From Bolinopsis microptera (lineage: Eukaryota; Ctenophora; Tentaculata; Lobata; Bolinopsidae), in the NCBI RefSeq assembly GCF_026151205.1, contig NC_087081.1, forward strand, positions 1,911,886-1,975,885: a DNA stretch of 64,000 nucleotides, given 5' to 3'. The notes below the pieces were generated by a model. That model did no database searches. It was not told where the DNA came from and saw only the letters and a list, made by a program, of their open reading frames with translations. Both the position numbers and the translations under genes were made by a program. This document shows, in pieces, positions 44,801 through 54,500 of this stretch (positions are counted from its first letter, which is position 1; the number at the start of each line of letters is the position of its first letter).

Positions 44801-45403
44801 CTTAATTATTGGATGTTGGGAATAATTGATTCTCTGGCTCCAAGGAAACCTTTGGCTAATTTCATCAGTACTACACGCAGCTAAACTAACAGTAAACTAA
44901 CAAGTTTTGTCTTTCAGGAGTGGCTTGAGACAACTGGAAAAGCACAGGATGCTTTATCCAAGAACGTAGATCCGGTCCTTAAGTCGGAGGTAATCAAGAC
45001 AAAGAAGACAGCACTTGAACGGGACTTGTCCTATCTTGTTAGGAAACCAATCCCTCAGTGGTACAAAGATAAACTGGCTAAGATGATGGAGGCGCTGAAG
45101 AACAGTACCAAGACTGCAGAGGAAGCAAAGAAGAGTACGACTACCGAAGAGGGGAAGAAGGAGGAGAAGACAGAAGAAGGGAAAGCAGAAGAGACAAAAC
45201 TGGAAGACAAGGAAGAAGCAAAATCTGATGATAAAGCAGACACAAAATCTGAGGAGAAACCGGTTGAAACCCCGAAAGAAGAATCCACTGAAGAGAAGAC
45301 CTCCACTATTGAGGATAAGCCCAAAGAAGAAGTTGTTGAAGAGAAGCCTAAAGAAGAAGTTGTAGAAGAAAAGGACGATAAGGAAAATAAAGAAGAATTG
45401 TAA
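29804..45403 (+). CDS. HYOU1: HYOU1/GRP170-like ER chaperone, C-terminal half
   Basis: This large HSP70-family member works in the ER lumen as a folding chaperone and nucleotide-exchange factor for BiP. Exons: 29804-29960 (5' end uncertain), 30152-30257, 30490-30606, 30924-31082, 31217-31289, 31500-31646, 31889-31995, 32179-32272, 44112-44236 and 44918-45403. All joins have consensus sites and consistent phases. The translation follows the family: start of the substrate-binding beta domain (TYTKFSDDFHFNVSYGNLDYL), KGIKAHILVDESGLISVDSV, an acidic lysine/glutamate-rich loop (exon at 30924), NSLESFVINMKDLLEDD, TDWLEEDSWGET and the helical C-terminus. A second acidic loop follows and the protein ends in KEEL, an ER-retrieval signal. 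The N-terminal ATPase domain is not in the window. Intron 8 is 11.8 kb and holds an antisense GPCR gene. Confidence 0.85.
30392..30474. repeat. 11-bp tandem repeat in a HYOU1 intron
   Basis: About seven units of CCTGTTAGTAA, one of them altered (ccagtacgtaa), end just before the acceptor of the exon at 30490. Confidence 0.9.
32848..34147 (-). CDS. Class A-like G-protein-coupled receptor, nested in HYOU1 intron
   Basis: A two-exon gene (34003-34147 and 32848-33836) coding for 377 residues; the intron is phase 1 with g|gtaaga...tcccag. Seven hydrophobic segments are visible, beginning FLIAFAVIDFVLGVGSGFLNG (TM1, spanning the intron) and LLYFTLSLFGVLISCGAFLHI (TM2). TM3 ends in LAVVRTINIVNPLQR, where RTI replaces the usual DRY while the following NPL-type loop is kept. 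TM7 carries NTLVNPIILVSR in place of NPxxY. The third intracellular loop is basic (SLRRRKLLRQ), and the cytoplasmic tail starts with RRFFVGFLKRRRR. A rhodopsin-type orphan receptor is the best reading; the ligand cannot be named. An acceptor-like AG (34160-34161) lies 12 nt before the ATG. The gene lies entirely within the large HYOU1-like intron on the opposite strand. Confidence 0.85.
34160..36540. other. Intronic sequence upstream of the GPCR
   Basis: Nothing recognisable was seen in these 2.4 kb apart from AT-rich sequence and chance short ORFs. The promoter of the minus-strand GPCR would lie at its left end, but no core element stands out. Confidence 0.4.
36543..37293. mobile_element. 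TA-flanked MITE with about 40-bp inverted ends
   Basis: The left end CCTTATCGGACCTTATTTGG (continuing ACGGACATTA) at 36543 and its inverted copy ending at 37293 match over about 40 bp, up to GAACGCT. TA dinucleotides flank both ends (36541-36542 and 37294-37295), as for Tc1/mariner targets. The phrase GAACGGAC-TTA is repeated several times near the right end (37190-37240). No transposase is encoded, so it is non-autonomous. It lies in the HYOU1 intron. Confidence 0.85.
37367..37480. repeat. 18-bp tandem repeat, six copies
   Basis: Units of AACAAGTAGTAGATTATG follow each other with one or two changes each. The unit length is a multiple of three and each reading direction has an open frame, but no start or splice context supports translation. 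It lies in the HYOU1 intron. Confidence 0.9.
38525..38617. repeat. Near-perfect 93-bp hairpin
   Basis: AACTGACTCACAATGTTACTG and ATCTCTACTAACAATATCTA are followed by their reverse complement, with a loop of only a few bases around 38571. The two arms differ by a few bases and a small asymmetric bulge. It could be the end junction of a foldback element or a small-RNA precursor. Confidence 0.85.
39600..41600. repeat. Inverted-end element with a dense field of TTAACCAC motifs
   Basis: AGCAATAGCAGCAAATCTGG followed by GGAAACTT occurs at 39610-39637 and inverted at 41508-41535. Outside these, GGCACGTG-type sequence appears on both sides (39567 and 41588). Between about 40020 and 41440, TTAACCAC/TTAACCAT or the complement GTGGTTAA occurs about twenty times in both orientations. 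A GTACGCG...CGCGTAC palindrome followed by TTAACCA occurs twice (about 39999 and 40170). No ORF is present. The family is not recognised. Confidence 0.6.
41938..42444 (-). CDS. Hypothetical 168-residue ORF
   Basis: This is the longest open frame in the HYOU1 intron outside the GPCR. It begins MISRSSICADEINLKLSEYE and ends ISIVSR. It has no signal peptide, membrane segment or motif that I recognise; the composition is mixed, with Leu-rich helices in the second half. No splice sites or acceptor-like AG were found near the start. It may be a fragment of a decayed transposon gene or chance. Confidence 0.25.
   Translation of the reverse strand: MISRSSICADEINLKLSEYEMSDCDCVRMKVSLLKTESTIKPDNETIYRLHINKLFNCFLTNTARPHRGGPFKSAFLDTISTILSKKQLLLHRGYKYNSIMLSAALLKSDILTFQQISNYLKCLGLLLDSLEAGAWRQSPRPIFTAPLLLSTNGNLSGVMIGISIVSR
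42445..44111. other. End of the large HYOU1 intron
   Basis: AT-rich sequence without recognisable features. A triple 'tagatatgtagatatgt' repeat is at 43670-43690. The acceptor of the next coding exon is at 44110-44111. Confidence 0.45.
44569..44727 (+). other. Possible alternative terminal exon of the HYOU1-like gene
   Basis: A strong acceptor (acatatttcag) is followed by 52 codons and a stop in exactly the frame set by the exon ending at 44236 (phase 0). The peptide begins PKFDRLKNKSGNYHP and ends RERERSYREL. Use of this exon would replace the normal C-terminus, including the KEEL retrieval signal. The standard join skips it (44236 to 44918, reading STK|EWLETTG), which matches the family. 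It may be alternative, vestigial or chance. Confidence 0.4.
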
Positions 45404-46442
45404 TATAGGACGATTCTTTAGAAATTTTAATTATTCGGCTTTAATTGGAATTTAAAGTTTATTTAAATTTGATGCTGGTTCATTTACCTAAACTTTGTTT
45501 TATGAAGTTTGCAAGCTGATAGGTTTTAAAGTTACAATTTTCCCCGTGGTTCACCTGGCTGATTCTAACTTTTTCCTAATATATTATGCAGAAATTGCCG
45601 AATGTCAGATGTTTTATTAGGACAGGATTCTGTCAAATTTAGTTCCTTAATTAAGTCTGGCTCCAATTTTATGGGAAGCATTTTCAGAGTGGCAATTGGA
45701 TTTGAGGTCATATTCTAAAACTAGAAATATTTGGATTATATTACTAGAAATGTTTATTATATTGTTCACATGCTGGATACAACTGCGTCAGGCAGCCTTT
45801 TTGCCCTGTGATACTCACATAATTATTATTGTTTGACTTTCAAAGCATAATTGAATAATTGTTGGGTGCATTCCATCGGCGAATGTATCCCTACATTACA
45901 GACTAACATGTCCCATCCGAAACCCCCATCTTTACCCTTCAAGCTGTACTCATGAATGATATTTTGTCTCCAAAAGACCTCCGGCCCCCGTACGTTATAC
46001 ACTGCCACATGCTCTCCACATAACCGAGCAATTAAAAAGATATAATGAGGACCGTTGGATCTTTGCAAATTGATCTGAGTGAGATTCTTGGATAGGTTTT
46101 TATGACGTGGATGACTGTTTTGAGAATTGGATTACCAGATATTTCGGAGTTAGTGTGTTATTTATTTGTATATTGTTTTAATTGACATAGTTATAACATT
46201 CTTTTTGATTTGTTCCCGGAGCCTCTGGCTTGAAATTTGATTTCCAAATTAATTAAATGGTTGATAAATTCAAGTGATAAATCATTACCTCAATTTGAAT
46301 CAAACTGCGAACGGTGGCTGCATGGTGCACCCAGACAGTGCTAACCGCATGGTAGGCGCGCGCGTCATGCACGCTCTTCTTTTTTGTTTATATTTATGTG
46401 ATTTGGGTGCCGCCGCCGCTCTACTGATTTCTAAGGTCCTAC
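45404..46442. other. 3' flank of the HYOU1-like gene
   Basis: AT-rich; contains the likely 3' UTR of the chaperone gene. No other gene is supported. GCGCGCGTCATGC at 46357 begins a short GC-rich patch before the transposon. Confidence 0.4.
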
Positions 46443-47871
46443 TTAGGGGTCGTTCACATATTACGTACTCAATATTTTGGCAATTTTTACCCCCCTCCGT
46501 AATCAACCGAAATCAAGACCGAACCCCCCACTCCCCCCTATATTACGTAATCAAGGTTTGACCCCCCCCCCCCATTTTGTCAGTTCCCAAGCATGAAGAC
46601 ACTACCCGCTGTAAGAGCTGCTTTGAAAGAGCTCTATGTTCTTAAACGTATAGATATTGTGTAATTTTGTCGTTGATTTAATTTTATTACTGATTTAATT
46701 TTATTACTGATTTAATTTTATTACTATCTATTACATGTTCATGTTAAGCCATTTATTTATTAAAAGCTATCACAACGGATTAATGAATGAAATAATCGCA
46801 AAGCACTTACTAAACGAAAATTGGTTTAAAAAACGAAAATTTTGATTACATAATTAACGAAAATTGTCCAATTGGTATTTCGAAAATCGGTAAAAAATTA
46901 AAATTTTGATTACATGATCAACGATCCCCCCCCCCCCCCTGTAATCAACCGTAATCATTTGAAACCCCCCCCCCCCCTCGGCTGATTACGTAATATGTCA
47001 ACAGCTCATAAACTTTTAATAATATTTAAAGTTTATGAGCTGTTGAACTCTTATTTTGCCTCATTTTACCTCATCCCAATTTTGCCTTTTTTGGCTGCCC
47101 GAATGAGGTAAAAAGAGGTTGACCCCCCCCCCCCCCCCTATTTTTAGTTGAAAACTTCATTATCATTTCAAGATTTAATAGGTGGTAGAAGTAACCAATG
47201 TTTAATTTTCACCTAAAATATACCAATATTATTACTAAGCTTACAAAACTTAGGGAAAATAAAGGCTATACATAGTGATTAATATCTTATATTGCGTCAC
47301 TGAAAAAGATTAATACCACGAAAATTTGAACTTCATCAAGCCAGCCACCATCTTTAATGAATAAAACATGTATCTGACACAAATGAGGAGGAATGTTTGT
47401 TTAACAAAATGTTTTAATGATGTTTGTTTAACAAAATTAAATGTTTACCCATATTTTCCAATTGGCGCCAGTAAAAATACTATTAAGGATAGATAATCTC
47501 ATTTTAGTTATGCTGCCGCAATACTGATTTCTAAGGTCATATTTATTGAAAGTTAAAGAGCTGTTGAACTCTTATTTTTAGTTGAAAACTTCATTATCAA
47601 TCAAAGATTTGTTTAATTCAAGATTTGATGGGTGGTAGGAATAACCAATGTTTAGCGTTCACCTAAAATAACCCAATAACCCAAAACTCATGTGAATATG
47701 TAAAATACTATTACATAATAAACATTTGCCAAAACATATTATATTGGTAAAACATCTGTGCGTGAAAGTCAAAATGTTAACCTCATACTGTACTCTACCC
47801 CAAATTATGCCCTGAGAAACTATATTTACCACCTATGAAGTGAAAACCTTACCAATTAATACTAATCAAGG

Positions 47872-49181
47872 TAGGGTTGCCATTATCGGTACAATTTTTT
47901 TAATCGCGATAGTCGATAACTAATTTTTCAAAATTATCGCGATAATATCGGTTATCGGCGATAAATTTGGCAAGATAATAGAAGTAATATTTTTCTGCAC
48001 TATGCATACTTGAATTATGCTCCTATGCTATGTAACCTTGTTACATCATCATTATATAGTTACAATATCATTAATTGAATTTAATTTCCAAAAATCGATT
48101 AAATTCGAACTTTGAAGATAAAAATAGCAAACTTTAATCGCATTATCGTTGGCTTTATCATTTTCTATAGAATTGCTTAATGCTTTTCTATAAAAATAAT
48201 TGGAATATTGGCATTGCCCTTTAACAAGCCCATATTTCATCGACAGTATGGCCTATTGTTTCTCTGCAGAGAATTAGAATTACTTTAATAGCATTATCGT
48301 GTGCTTTATTCTTTTCTATAGAATTGCTTAATGCTTTTCTATAGAATCAATTGCAATATTGGTATTGCCCTTTAACAAGCCCATATTTCATCGACAAAAT
48401 ATGTTCTTTAGGCCTATTGTTTCTCTGCAGAGAATTAGAATTACGTATCAAGGTTTACTTAGTGATCATTTTGTAGTCTTGATATGCATCTGCAGCTAGA
48501 ATACCGGGGTCCGAGTATAACGTTACCAGCGATCATACGAAGTTAAGGTTCTTTCTCTAATCTCTTGACATATCGCGTACGTAGCCTATCAAGAAGGGTT
48601 CGAGAAAGTGGCGAGTCTATCTTTTGTCTTTGACTCTTCCATGGCTTGCTATCAATAAACTGAACATTCACTTCTGCTAGCTTGAGGGAGATTGTTGTCT
48701 CTTTAACACAGTCTTAATGATGTCTAACTCATGTCTAACTCAGTCTATCCTGTATTCCGTATTAGATTACCTAGCTCCGAGTCAACCAAAACTTCGTTCA
48801 CTGCATCAGTTATCCGGTAATATCTCTTCAACATATACACACCACACAGCAAACTCGAACAGGTTGTGCAGTCTCGTTGCAGTATGAGTTTCTTTCCGTG
48901 CATCAAAAACCAGAATAACTGCGTCTGATCATACAACCTCCAAGTACCTACTTAACTCATAACTAACTAGATGCGATAATATAACACGACATTTCAATTT
49001 TCACTGCCGCAAATTCATAAAAACTACAGACTACATAGCACGTCAGCATACCATCGTCCATTACATAGCAAATTATGGTAGCAGTCGTGTTTAACATGAC
49101 AAACAAAGAATCAGATCGATAAAGATCTTTGGCAAATTATCGCCGATAATTATCGGCCGATAATATCGGTTGGCAACCCTA
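47872..49181. mobile_element. Nested hAT-like element, 8-bp target duplication
   Basis: The ends TAGGGTTGCCA and TGGCAACCCTA are exact inverted repeats, and the 8-bp flank AATCAAGG is duplicated (47864-47871 and 49182-49189). Both features fit the hAT superfamily. Subterminal regions are dense in TTATCG/CGATAA words (for example 47905-47960 and 49140-49170), possible transposase-binding repeats. A 150-bp tandem duplication lies at about 48130-48440. No intact transposase is present, so it is non-autonomous. Confidence 0.85.
48130..48450. repeat. About 150-bp tandem duplication in the hAT-like element
   Basis: 'cattatcgt-ggcttta...ttctatagaattgcttaatgcttttctata' through 'tattggcattgccctttaacaagcccatatttcatcgaca' and 'cctattgtttctctgcagagaattagaattac' occurs twice, with small differences. 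Confidence 0.85.
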
Positions 49182-50399
49182 AATCAAGGGAAAACGAAAG
49201 CTAGGTACATAGTGATTAATATCTTATATTTCGTCACTGAAAAAGACACGATTGACACCACGAAAATTTGAACTGCATCAAGCCAGCCACCATCTTTAAT
49301 GTTTCAAACACGTATGTGACACGAATCAGCCCCATTTTTTTGTAAATAATAAACGATATCTGTTGTTATTACTAATATTTTTAAAAGAGAAATAGACTCC
49401 CCAGCAAGCTCACTGTGTCACTGGTCAGTGATCCTCTACTTTAAGTTTGACGCTAAAACCATTATTAAACTGTGTACGCGTCATTTTCCTGTACGTGATT
49501 AAAAGTTCGCAAAGTTTAATCACATTTTCCAATTTGCGCCAGTGTAAATATAATCAACGTCGGAAATGAGGAAAAATATACTTACTTGTTTTAGTGTAAC
49601 TAGTGTAACCCGTACCTATGACCAGGACTTCACTATCGCAGTTGAAATGCAAAAGTTTAAACCCGCCTATTATATTCTGAAAAACGCATTACATTTTCGT
49701 AGTTAAGAACTCGCTCATATCAGTCCAAACACACCGCAATTTAATTTTGAGTGCCCCTCTGGTATCTTATAGTGATACTAATTGATAGACAATCTTGAGG
49801 TTTCCTGCCAAATTACTTAATTTTATAATAGTCCAGCTACTACCTCTGATTTATGAAACGTACAACAAAAAGTTACTTGTATTAGTATAGATAGCTTTGG
49901 TAAAACTGACTACGGAAGGGGATGTTAAAAATAGGCCAAAAAGTAATTACGTAATATGTGAACGATCCCTAAACAGTAAACAGTCTCTGATTTATGAAAT
50001 GTACAGCAATTCCGATTGCTCTTTTGATGATTTGTTCAGGTTTCTCTTTTTCAAATTTTTTCTCTTTTGATGATTCTTTCAGGAACTATTATGATTTTTC
50101 TGAATAGATTCAGTGATGACAATATTCTAATATAGGTTAATAGATAAATCACGATTCAAAATGTCACACTCATATTCAGAAATGTTGATTAAATTTAAAA
50201 CTATCGAGATTCACACTGAAATTGAATATAAATTCCGATGTTAAAATGCTGTTCGATGTACAAAATACAAAATACAAGATCTTATCAATATATTAGTTAT
50301 TCAACATGAATAGGGTCACGGTAGATTTATCTCTTACCAAAATAATCTGATTAAAAACGAAATACTGAATACAGTTATAAAATAAAAATGTTTTCGAAG

Positions 50400-50565
50400 A
50401 CTTTATTTTGAATTGTAGTTGACGAAGTGAGAGTCTCCACTCAGTGTGTTAAAACATAATTCTTTGTCGACGTTTCGGCTACATGCCTTTCAGCTTTTGT
50501 CATAGACAGGACTTATTGATAACTTAGCCGAAACGTTGACAACTACAATTCAAAATAAATGATTG
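50400..50565. repeat. Inverted repeat resembling a Penelope-type terminal repeat
   Basis: TTATTTTGAATTGTAGTTG and its inverse CAACTACAATTCAAAATAAA bracket a 130-bp region that contains GTCGACGTTTCGGCTAC and GCCGAAACGTTGACAAC. GCCGAAACG-type words are typical of Penelope-like element termini. No coding part is attached. Confidence 0.5.
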
Positions 50566-50743
50566 ACCCACTCATAAGAGCGAAAAAAGATTACCAGTTT
50601 TCGAAGACTGTTAAAACTATAAAACTAAAAACAGCAAAATGCGTTTTATTGCCCGGGCCTACACTAGTAAAGCTTGCTAAACTGCTCCAGCTAACTGAAC
50701 TCCAGATTTGAAGTATCAAGACTTTGATAACAACATCTTCCAC

Positions 50744-51853
50744 TTAAATAATGTTCATTAACCTCAAAGCAACAGCTCCTGTCATACACGCTTGCGGGAT
50801 AAAACAGGAATATTGCCCGTCAAAGAAGCTTGTATCAGCTGTGGGAGGCACCCTCTTTTGCCTTTTTTCCAACACATCATTTGAAGTCTGCGCCGCCTCA
50901 GAAGCTCGTCCAGCATTTCTTGTTCCGAACAGGCAGTCCCAAAGTCCCCCAACGGGTGTGAAGGAATAGTTGGAACCCTTGTGTCCCTCGTGGTGCCAGT
51001 CGTGATGGTGGGGCATGTCTGCAAATGGAATCCACCTCTGAACCGAATGAACCAGATTGAAAGGACCACTTGATCCAGAATGCTTCTCCAGGCTCTCACA
51101 TGTTCGTAGGATCCTCGAAACATAGAACATTTGCCTATCCAAGGGCACGAGAAGCTGAGCAAACAAGTGCCCAAAAAAGGCATTCCAGATCTTATCGCCC
51201 CAGTGCTCTTGGAAGGTTGTCCTTGACAATGGATGCTTTGCAAAGTGATGGACAGAGTGAACATTCCTCCAAAGCCACGCATTTTTGTGGAGTGCTCTGT
51301 GACCCCAATACATGCCAAATGACAGAACATAATGGTTGAGAGCTAGTTTCATGACCCTCTGCAAGAGAGTACCTGTGATATCCCCTCCCGGATAATAACC
51401 AGGCAGCATGAAGTAAACCACCAAATCAAAACAGAACTGACCGGCAAAAATCAATTTATCCTGGTAAACAATGTATTTCATCTGCTCCTTGTCTCGTCCA
51501 GTCAGATCCCTCTCCTTCTTCAGTCGATGCTCAGACACAGTCTGGGTCCTGTAGCTAGGAAATGCACAGAAAGTTGCCTCCAAATAGTTGTTGTAAACCC
51601 TCCTGAACAAGCTCAAGCCCCACTTTGCAAGCGCTACATGGAACAAAGACAAGCTCCCTTCAACTTTAATCTCGAAGAACCAAGCAACAAAAGTTAAGAT
51701 TGTCATGGATAAAACCTCTATGATTGTTGCCCAGCGGTCAAAGCTGAGCATGAGTGAACTGAAGTGTTCAGATAACTTAAGGTTCTGGGGAATGTGGTCC
51801 ACGTAGGGACGCGAGGGAATTACAGATGGTGTTATACTTTCCCCGGCCATCAT
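50744..51853 (-). CDS. Fatty-acid hydroxylase superfamily membrane protein
   Basis: A 369-residue protein with several hydrophobic segments (about residues 44-60, 136-152 and 172-184) and the three histidine clusters of the di-iron sterol desaturase / fatty-acid hydroxylase superfamily: HRALH (185-189), HSVHH (199-203) and HHHDWHH (282-288). The family oxidises or desaturates lipid and sterol substrates in the ER membrane; which substrate applies here is not known. The start at MMAGES is chosen because the acceptor-like 'atttaacag' ends 2 nt before it; a longer frame starting at 51901 reads through that acceptor. The second half after the histidines (residues 300-369) is low in known motifs. 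The gene is single-exon in its coding part. Confidence 0.88.
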   Translation of the reverse strand: MMAGESITPSVIPSRPYVDHIPQNLKLSEHFSSLMLSFDRWATIIEVLSMTILTFVAWFFEIKVEGSLSLFHVALAKWGLSLFRRVYNNYLEATFCAFPSYRTQTVSEHRLKKERDLTGRDKEQMKYIVYQDKLIFAGQFCFDLVVYFMLPGYYPGGDITGTLLQRVMKLALNHYVLSFGMYWGHRALHKNAWLWRNVHSVHHFAKHPLSRTTFQEHWGDKIWNAFFGHLFAQLLVPLDRQMFYVSRILRTCESLEKHSGSSGPFNLVHSVQRWIPFADMPHHHDWHHEGHKGSNYSFTPVGGLWDCLFGTRNAGRASEAAQTSNDVLEKRQKRVPPTADTSFFDGQYSCFIPQACMTGAVALRLMNII

Positions 51854-51857
51854 TCCT

Positions 51858-53293
51858 GTTAAATATAAAGATAGTGTTATTTGTCTTGATTTTGTTATCA
51901 TAATATGTTTGGTATTTAATCATAGATAATGAAGATAGACCTCGTCCTGCCAAATACGAAAATGGAACTTTTGATCCTATTAAAGTAAGTGAGGACAAGT
52001 GAAACAACCAGTTAAAGTAATCAATGTTAAAGTCAATCGTGAAGAACCGAAAGCTTCAAGTAGTAAAACATACTAGCTTGTCGAGGATTACATGCGATGA
52101 GCTATTCTTACTTTATATCACAAGATCCAATCATGTCATAACATTCCCTATTCAAAATTATATATATATCCCATTCACTGTAATTGTTAAGCTAAGAAGG
52201 TACTCAAAATGTGTGTAAACAATGTTGTGTTATCCAGCTATTGTCATGCGAAGTACCTACAGCTTTACACAAGGCACACACGTACACTGTTCCTAGTATT
52301 GTATCATACTAATCTTCTCTACATGAGATACTATTTATTCAGGCAATACTATTGAGAATATATCTATTTATATTTCAAACTTGACGCAAAGTCCATAATT
52401 TCTACAGTATAACAGGGCTAGATGATGAAGAGAAATTAAAACATAACTGATTTTTAAAATTTCCTCGAGCAAAGCTTTCGACTAGCGGGTGTCTAGTCAA
52501 TTATATAACAGTGTTGAATGTATTAAAACGACTGACTTAAATACAGGCTAAGTTGTAGCTTTAAGGTAGCGAGTGGAGCGCCAAATTACTCATAGAAGAG
52601 AAAAACAATTATTAAAAATTAATAAACTTACAATTATAATACATGCAACACTCTAAACTAAAGATTAGATAACTATAATTATACTATTGCTATGACACAA
52701 AACCAAAATCTCCAACTCGAACTACAACCCAAATTTACGCATTCACAACCCAACAGGACACGCTCCCACACAGTGGCGTTATGTTGCCTGTTGGCGCCCC
52801 GCCGAAAATGCGCCCCCTCCCCTTTTTGCGCCTGTCCCTAAAATTGAACAAATTAGGTGATTTTAGCGGATACGCCGGAAAAATCTCTAAAAAAGTGTGT
52901 TTCTAGAGCAAGACGTGCAGTTTTGCTAGTACCTCAGTTAATTTTTTCAAAATTGTCCCACATTCAAACGAAGATTTTGCGCCCCCCTAAGATGGCGCCC
53001 TTTGTTACGCCACTGCTCCCACACCATTACCCGTGCATAAAAGATTTTGCCCCCTGCCCTGCACCACTCAAGCTCAAAATTGTGTCTTTATCCTTCTAAT
53101 ATTATAATGGTATAATTCAATATATTACAGCTCTGATTAATCTCATTATAAAACTATATACTATAACCATAGACACTGTACACGATGATAAAATATTATA
53201 TCAATTAAATAAATAGAATAATGATAAATGGGGAAATGTATATGGGGTTATCAATATTCAATTATATTATTACTGGAGATAACATAAGGTCAG
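51858..53293. other. Intergenic between hydroxylase gene and transposon nest
   Basis: Mostly AT-rich. A patch at 52755-53030 with repeated 'gcgccccc' words (GTGGCGTTATG...TTACGCCACTGC in inverted orientation at about 52773 and 53005) looks like a small non-coding inverted repeat. No gene is supported. Confidence 0.4.
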
Positions 53294-53654
53294 TTAAGGG
53301 GAGATACACCAAAAACGTTTTTGCTCCGAACATCGATTTTATTTTATATTATGGTTAAAAATTGATATCTGGATATTATCCGGTTGGAAGAGACAAGGAC
53401 AAGTGAAACAAGGAAGTTAGGAGTAAGGGCAAATTTTCGGCGTCAACGCCATCTTCAGGCTAAAATTGTTATAAATGTTAGTATATAATAAATGCTTCTA
53501 TACTAGTTAAAATGCTAAATTAAAATTACACACACTGAATACAGGTTACATCAAATGGTATTGTACATTACATTGAAAATAGTGATGTACACACGTTTTA
53601 CACTCTGTCCAAGTACATAATATCTACTGAACAGCAGGGTCGTGTGCTATTTGT

Positions 53655-53858
53655 TTAAATTTGTCTTTGAATATGTTGTAAAAGAAATCCCTTAAGCTTC
53701 TCGCACTCTTCTTTGTTATTGATACTAGGTTTAAATAAATTAATGTAGTAAGCTTCTGTTACTTTACGTTTAATGGTGCTATATAAGTTAATTTCTAAAA
53801 TATCGAAGGAAATATCTGGTTCTATGTTATCGTGAAACTCTGAATAATGAGCAGCCAA
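53655..53858 (-). pseudogene. GIY-YIG endonuclease C-terminal fragment (inverted copy)
   Basis: Sixty-seven codons identical or nearly identical to the forward copy at 54313-54500 (ALAAHYSEFHDN to GFLLQHI). Here the natural end QRQI and stop are preserved, because this copy was not hit by the transposon. It is the reference for how the forward copy read before the insertion. Confidence 0.85.
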
Positions 53859-53860
53859 CG

Positions 53861-54500
53861 GTTACCAAGACCCACGACGTATAAACAAAACAGGACGACT
53901 TCACCCTCTCTCACCTACAACACGTCATAACCCTTCATCATCAAACATACAAGATACCGACCACGTAACATGCACTCTACCATTCATCAACGAGCCATTT
54001 TCCAAAGAAGTCACTCAATTTGCCCTCTCACACAACTTACCGGTCAAATTCATATTCACACCAGGTAAGAAACTCTCAGAGATCTTATGTTCATCAAGAC
54101 CACACGACAAACCACACTGCACCATACCAAACTGTATCATATGTCCACTCATCACAACAAATCACGACTGCAAACCAAAATGTGTCATATACAAAGTTAC
54201 GTGTAAATTATGTCAAGAGCTATATATAGGGGAAACGAGTAGAACAGCACACGATAGACTTTCAGAGCATCGAAGAGCAGTCAACAGGCCTTTAACCTAT
54301 CCTGATAATGCGTTGGCTGCTCATTATTCAGAGTTTCACGATAACATAGAACCAGATATTTCCTTCGATATTTTAGAAATTAACTTATATAGCACCATTA
54401 AACGTAAAGTAACAGAAGCTTACTACATTAATTTATTTAAACCTAGTATCAATAACAAAGAAGAGTGCGAGAAGCTTAAGGGATTTCTTTTACAACATAT
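53861..54500 (+). pseudogene. Penelope-type GIY-YIG endonuclease domain, interrupted
   Basis: An open frame runs from the inversion junction to the insertion point. A linker with cysteines (PHCTIPNCIICPL) leads to the endonuclease signature: CVIYKVTCKLC and LYIGETSRT give the GIY and YIG strands, RLSEHRRA follows, and VTEAYYINLFKPSIN supplies the conserved Glu and Asn. This is the C-terminal nuclease of canonical Penelope-like elements, which cuts target DNA for integration. The frame originally went on across the insertion, as shown by the inverted copy. The RT domain is missing. Confidence 0.85.

Larger units (their letters stand above)
46443..49972. mobile_element. TIR element with GGGATCGTTCACATATTACGTA ends
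   Basis: TTAGGGGTCGTTCACATATT (continuing ACGTA) at 46443 and its inverted copy ending at 49972 bound 3.5 kb. The interior has long C-runs next to 'gtaatcaaccg' phrases, and blocks that are repeated in order: 'ggtggtag-a-taaccaatgttta' at 47180 and 47630, and 'atagtgattaatatcttatatt' through 'catcaagccagccaccatc' at 47273 and 49210. A palindrome around AACAGCTCATAAACTTT lies at 47000-47045. No transposase is apparent, and no clear target duplication was found. A hAT-like element is nested at 47872-49181. Confidence 0.7.

Noticed and set aside
50782-51339. Alternative-frame ORFs inside the hydroxylase gene
   Set aside because: They overlap the frame with conserved histidine motifs and have no similarity.
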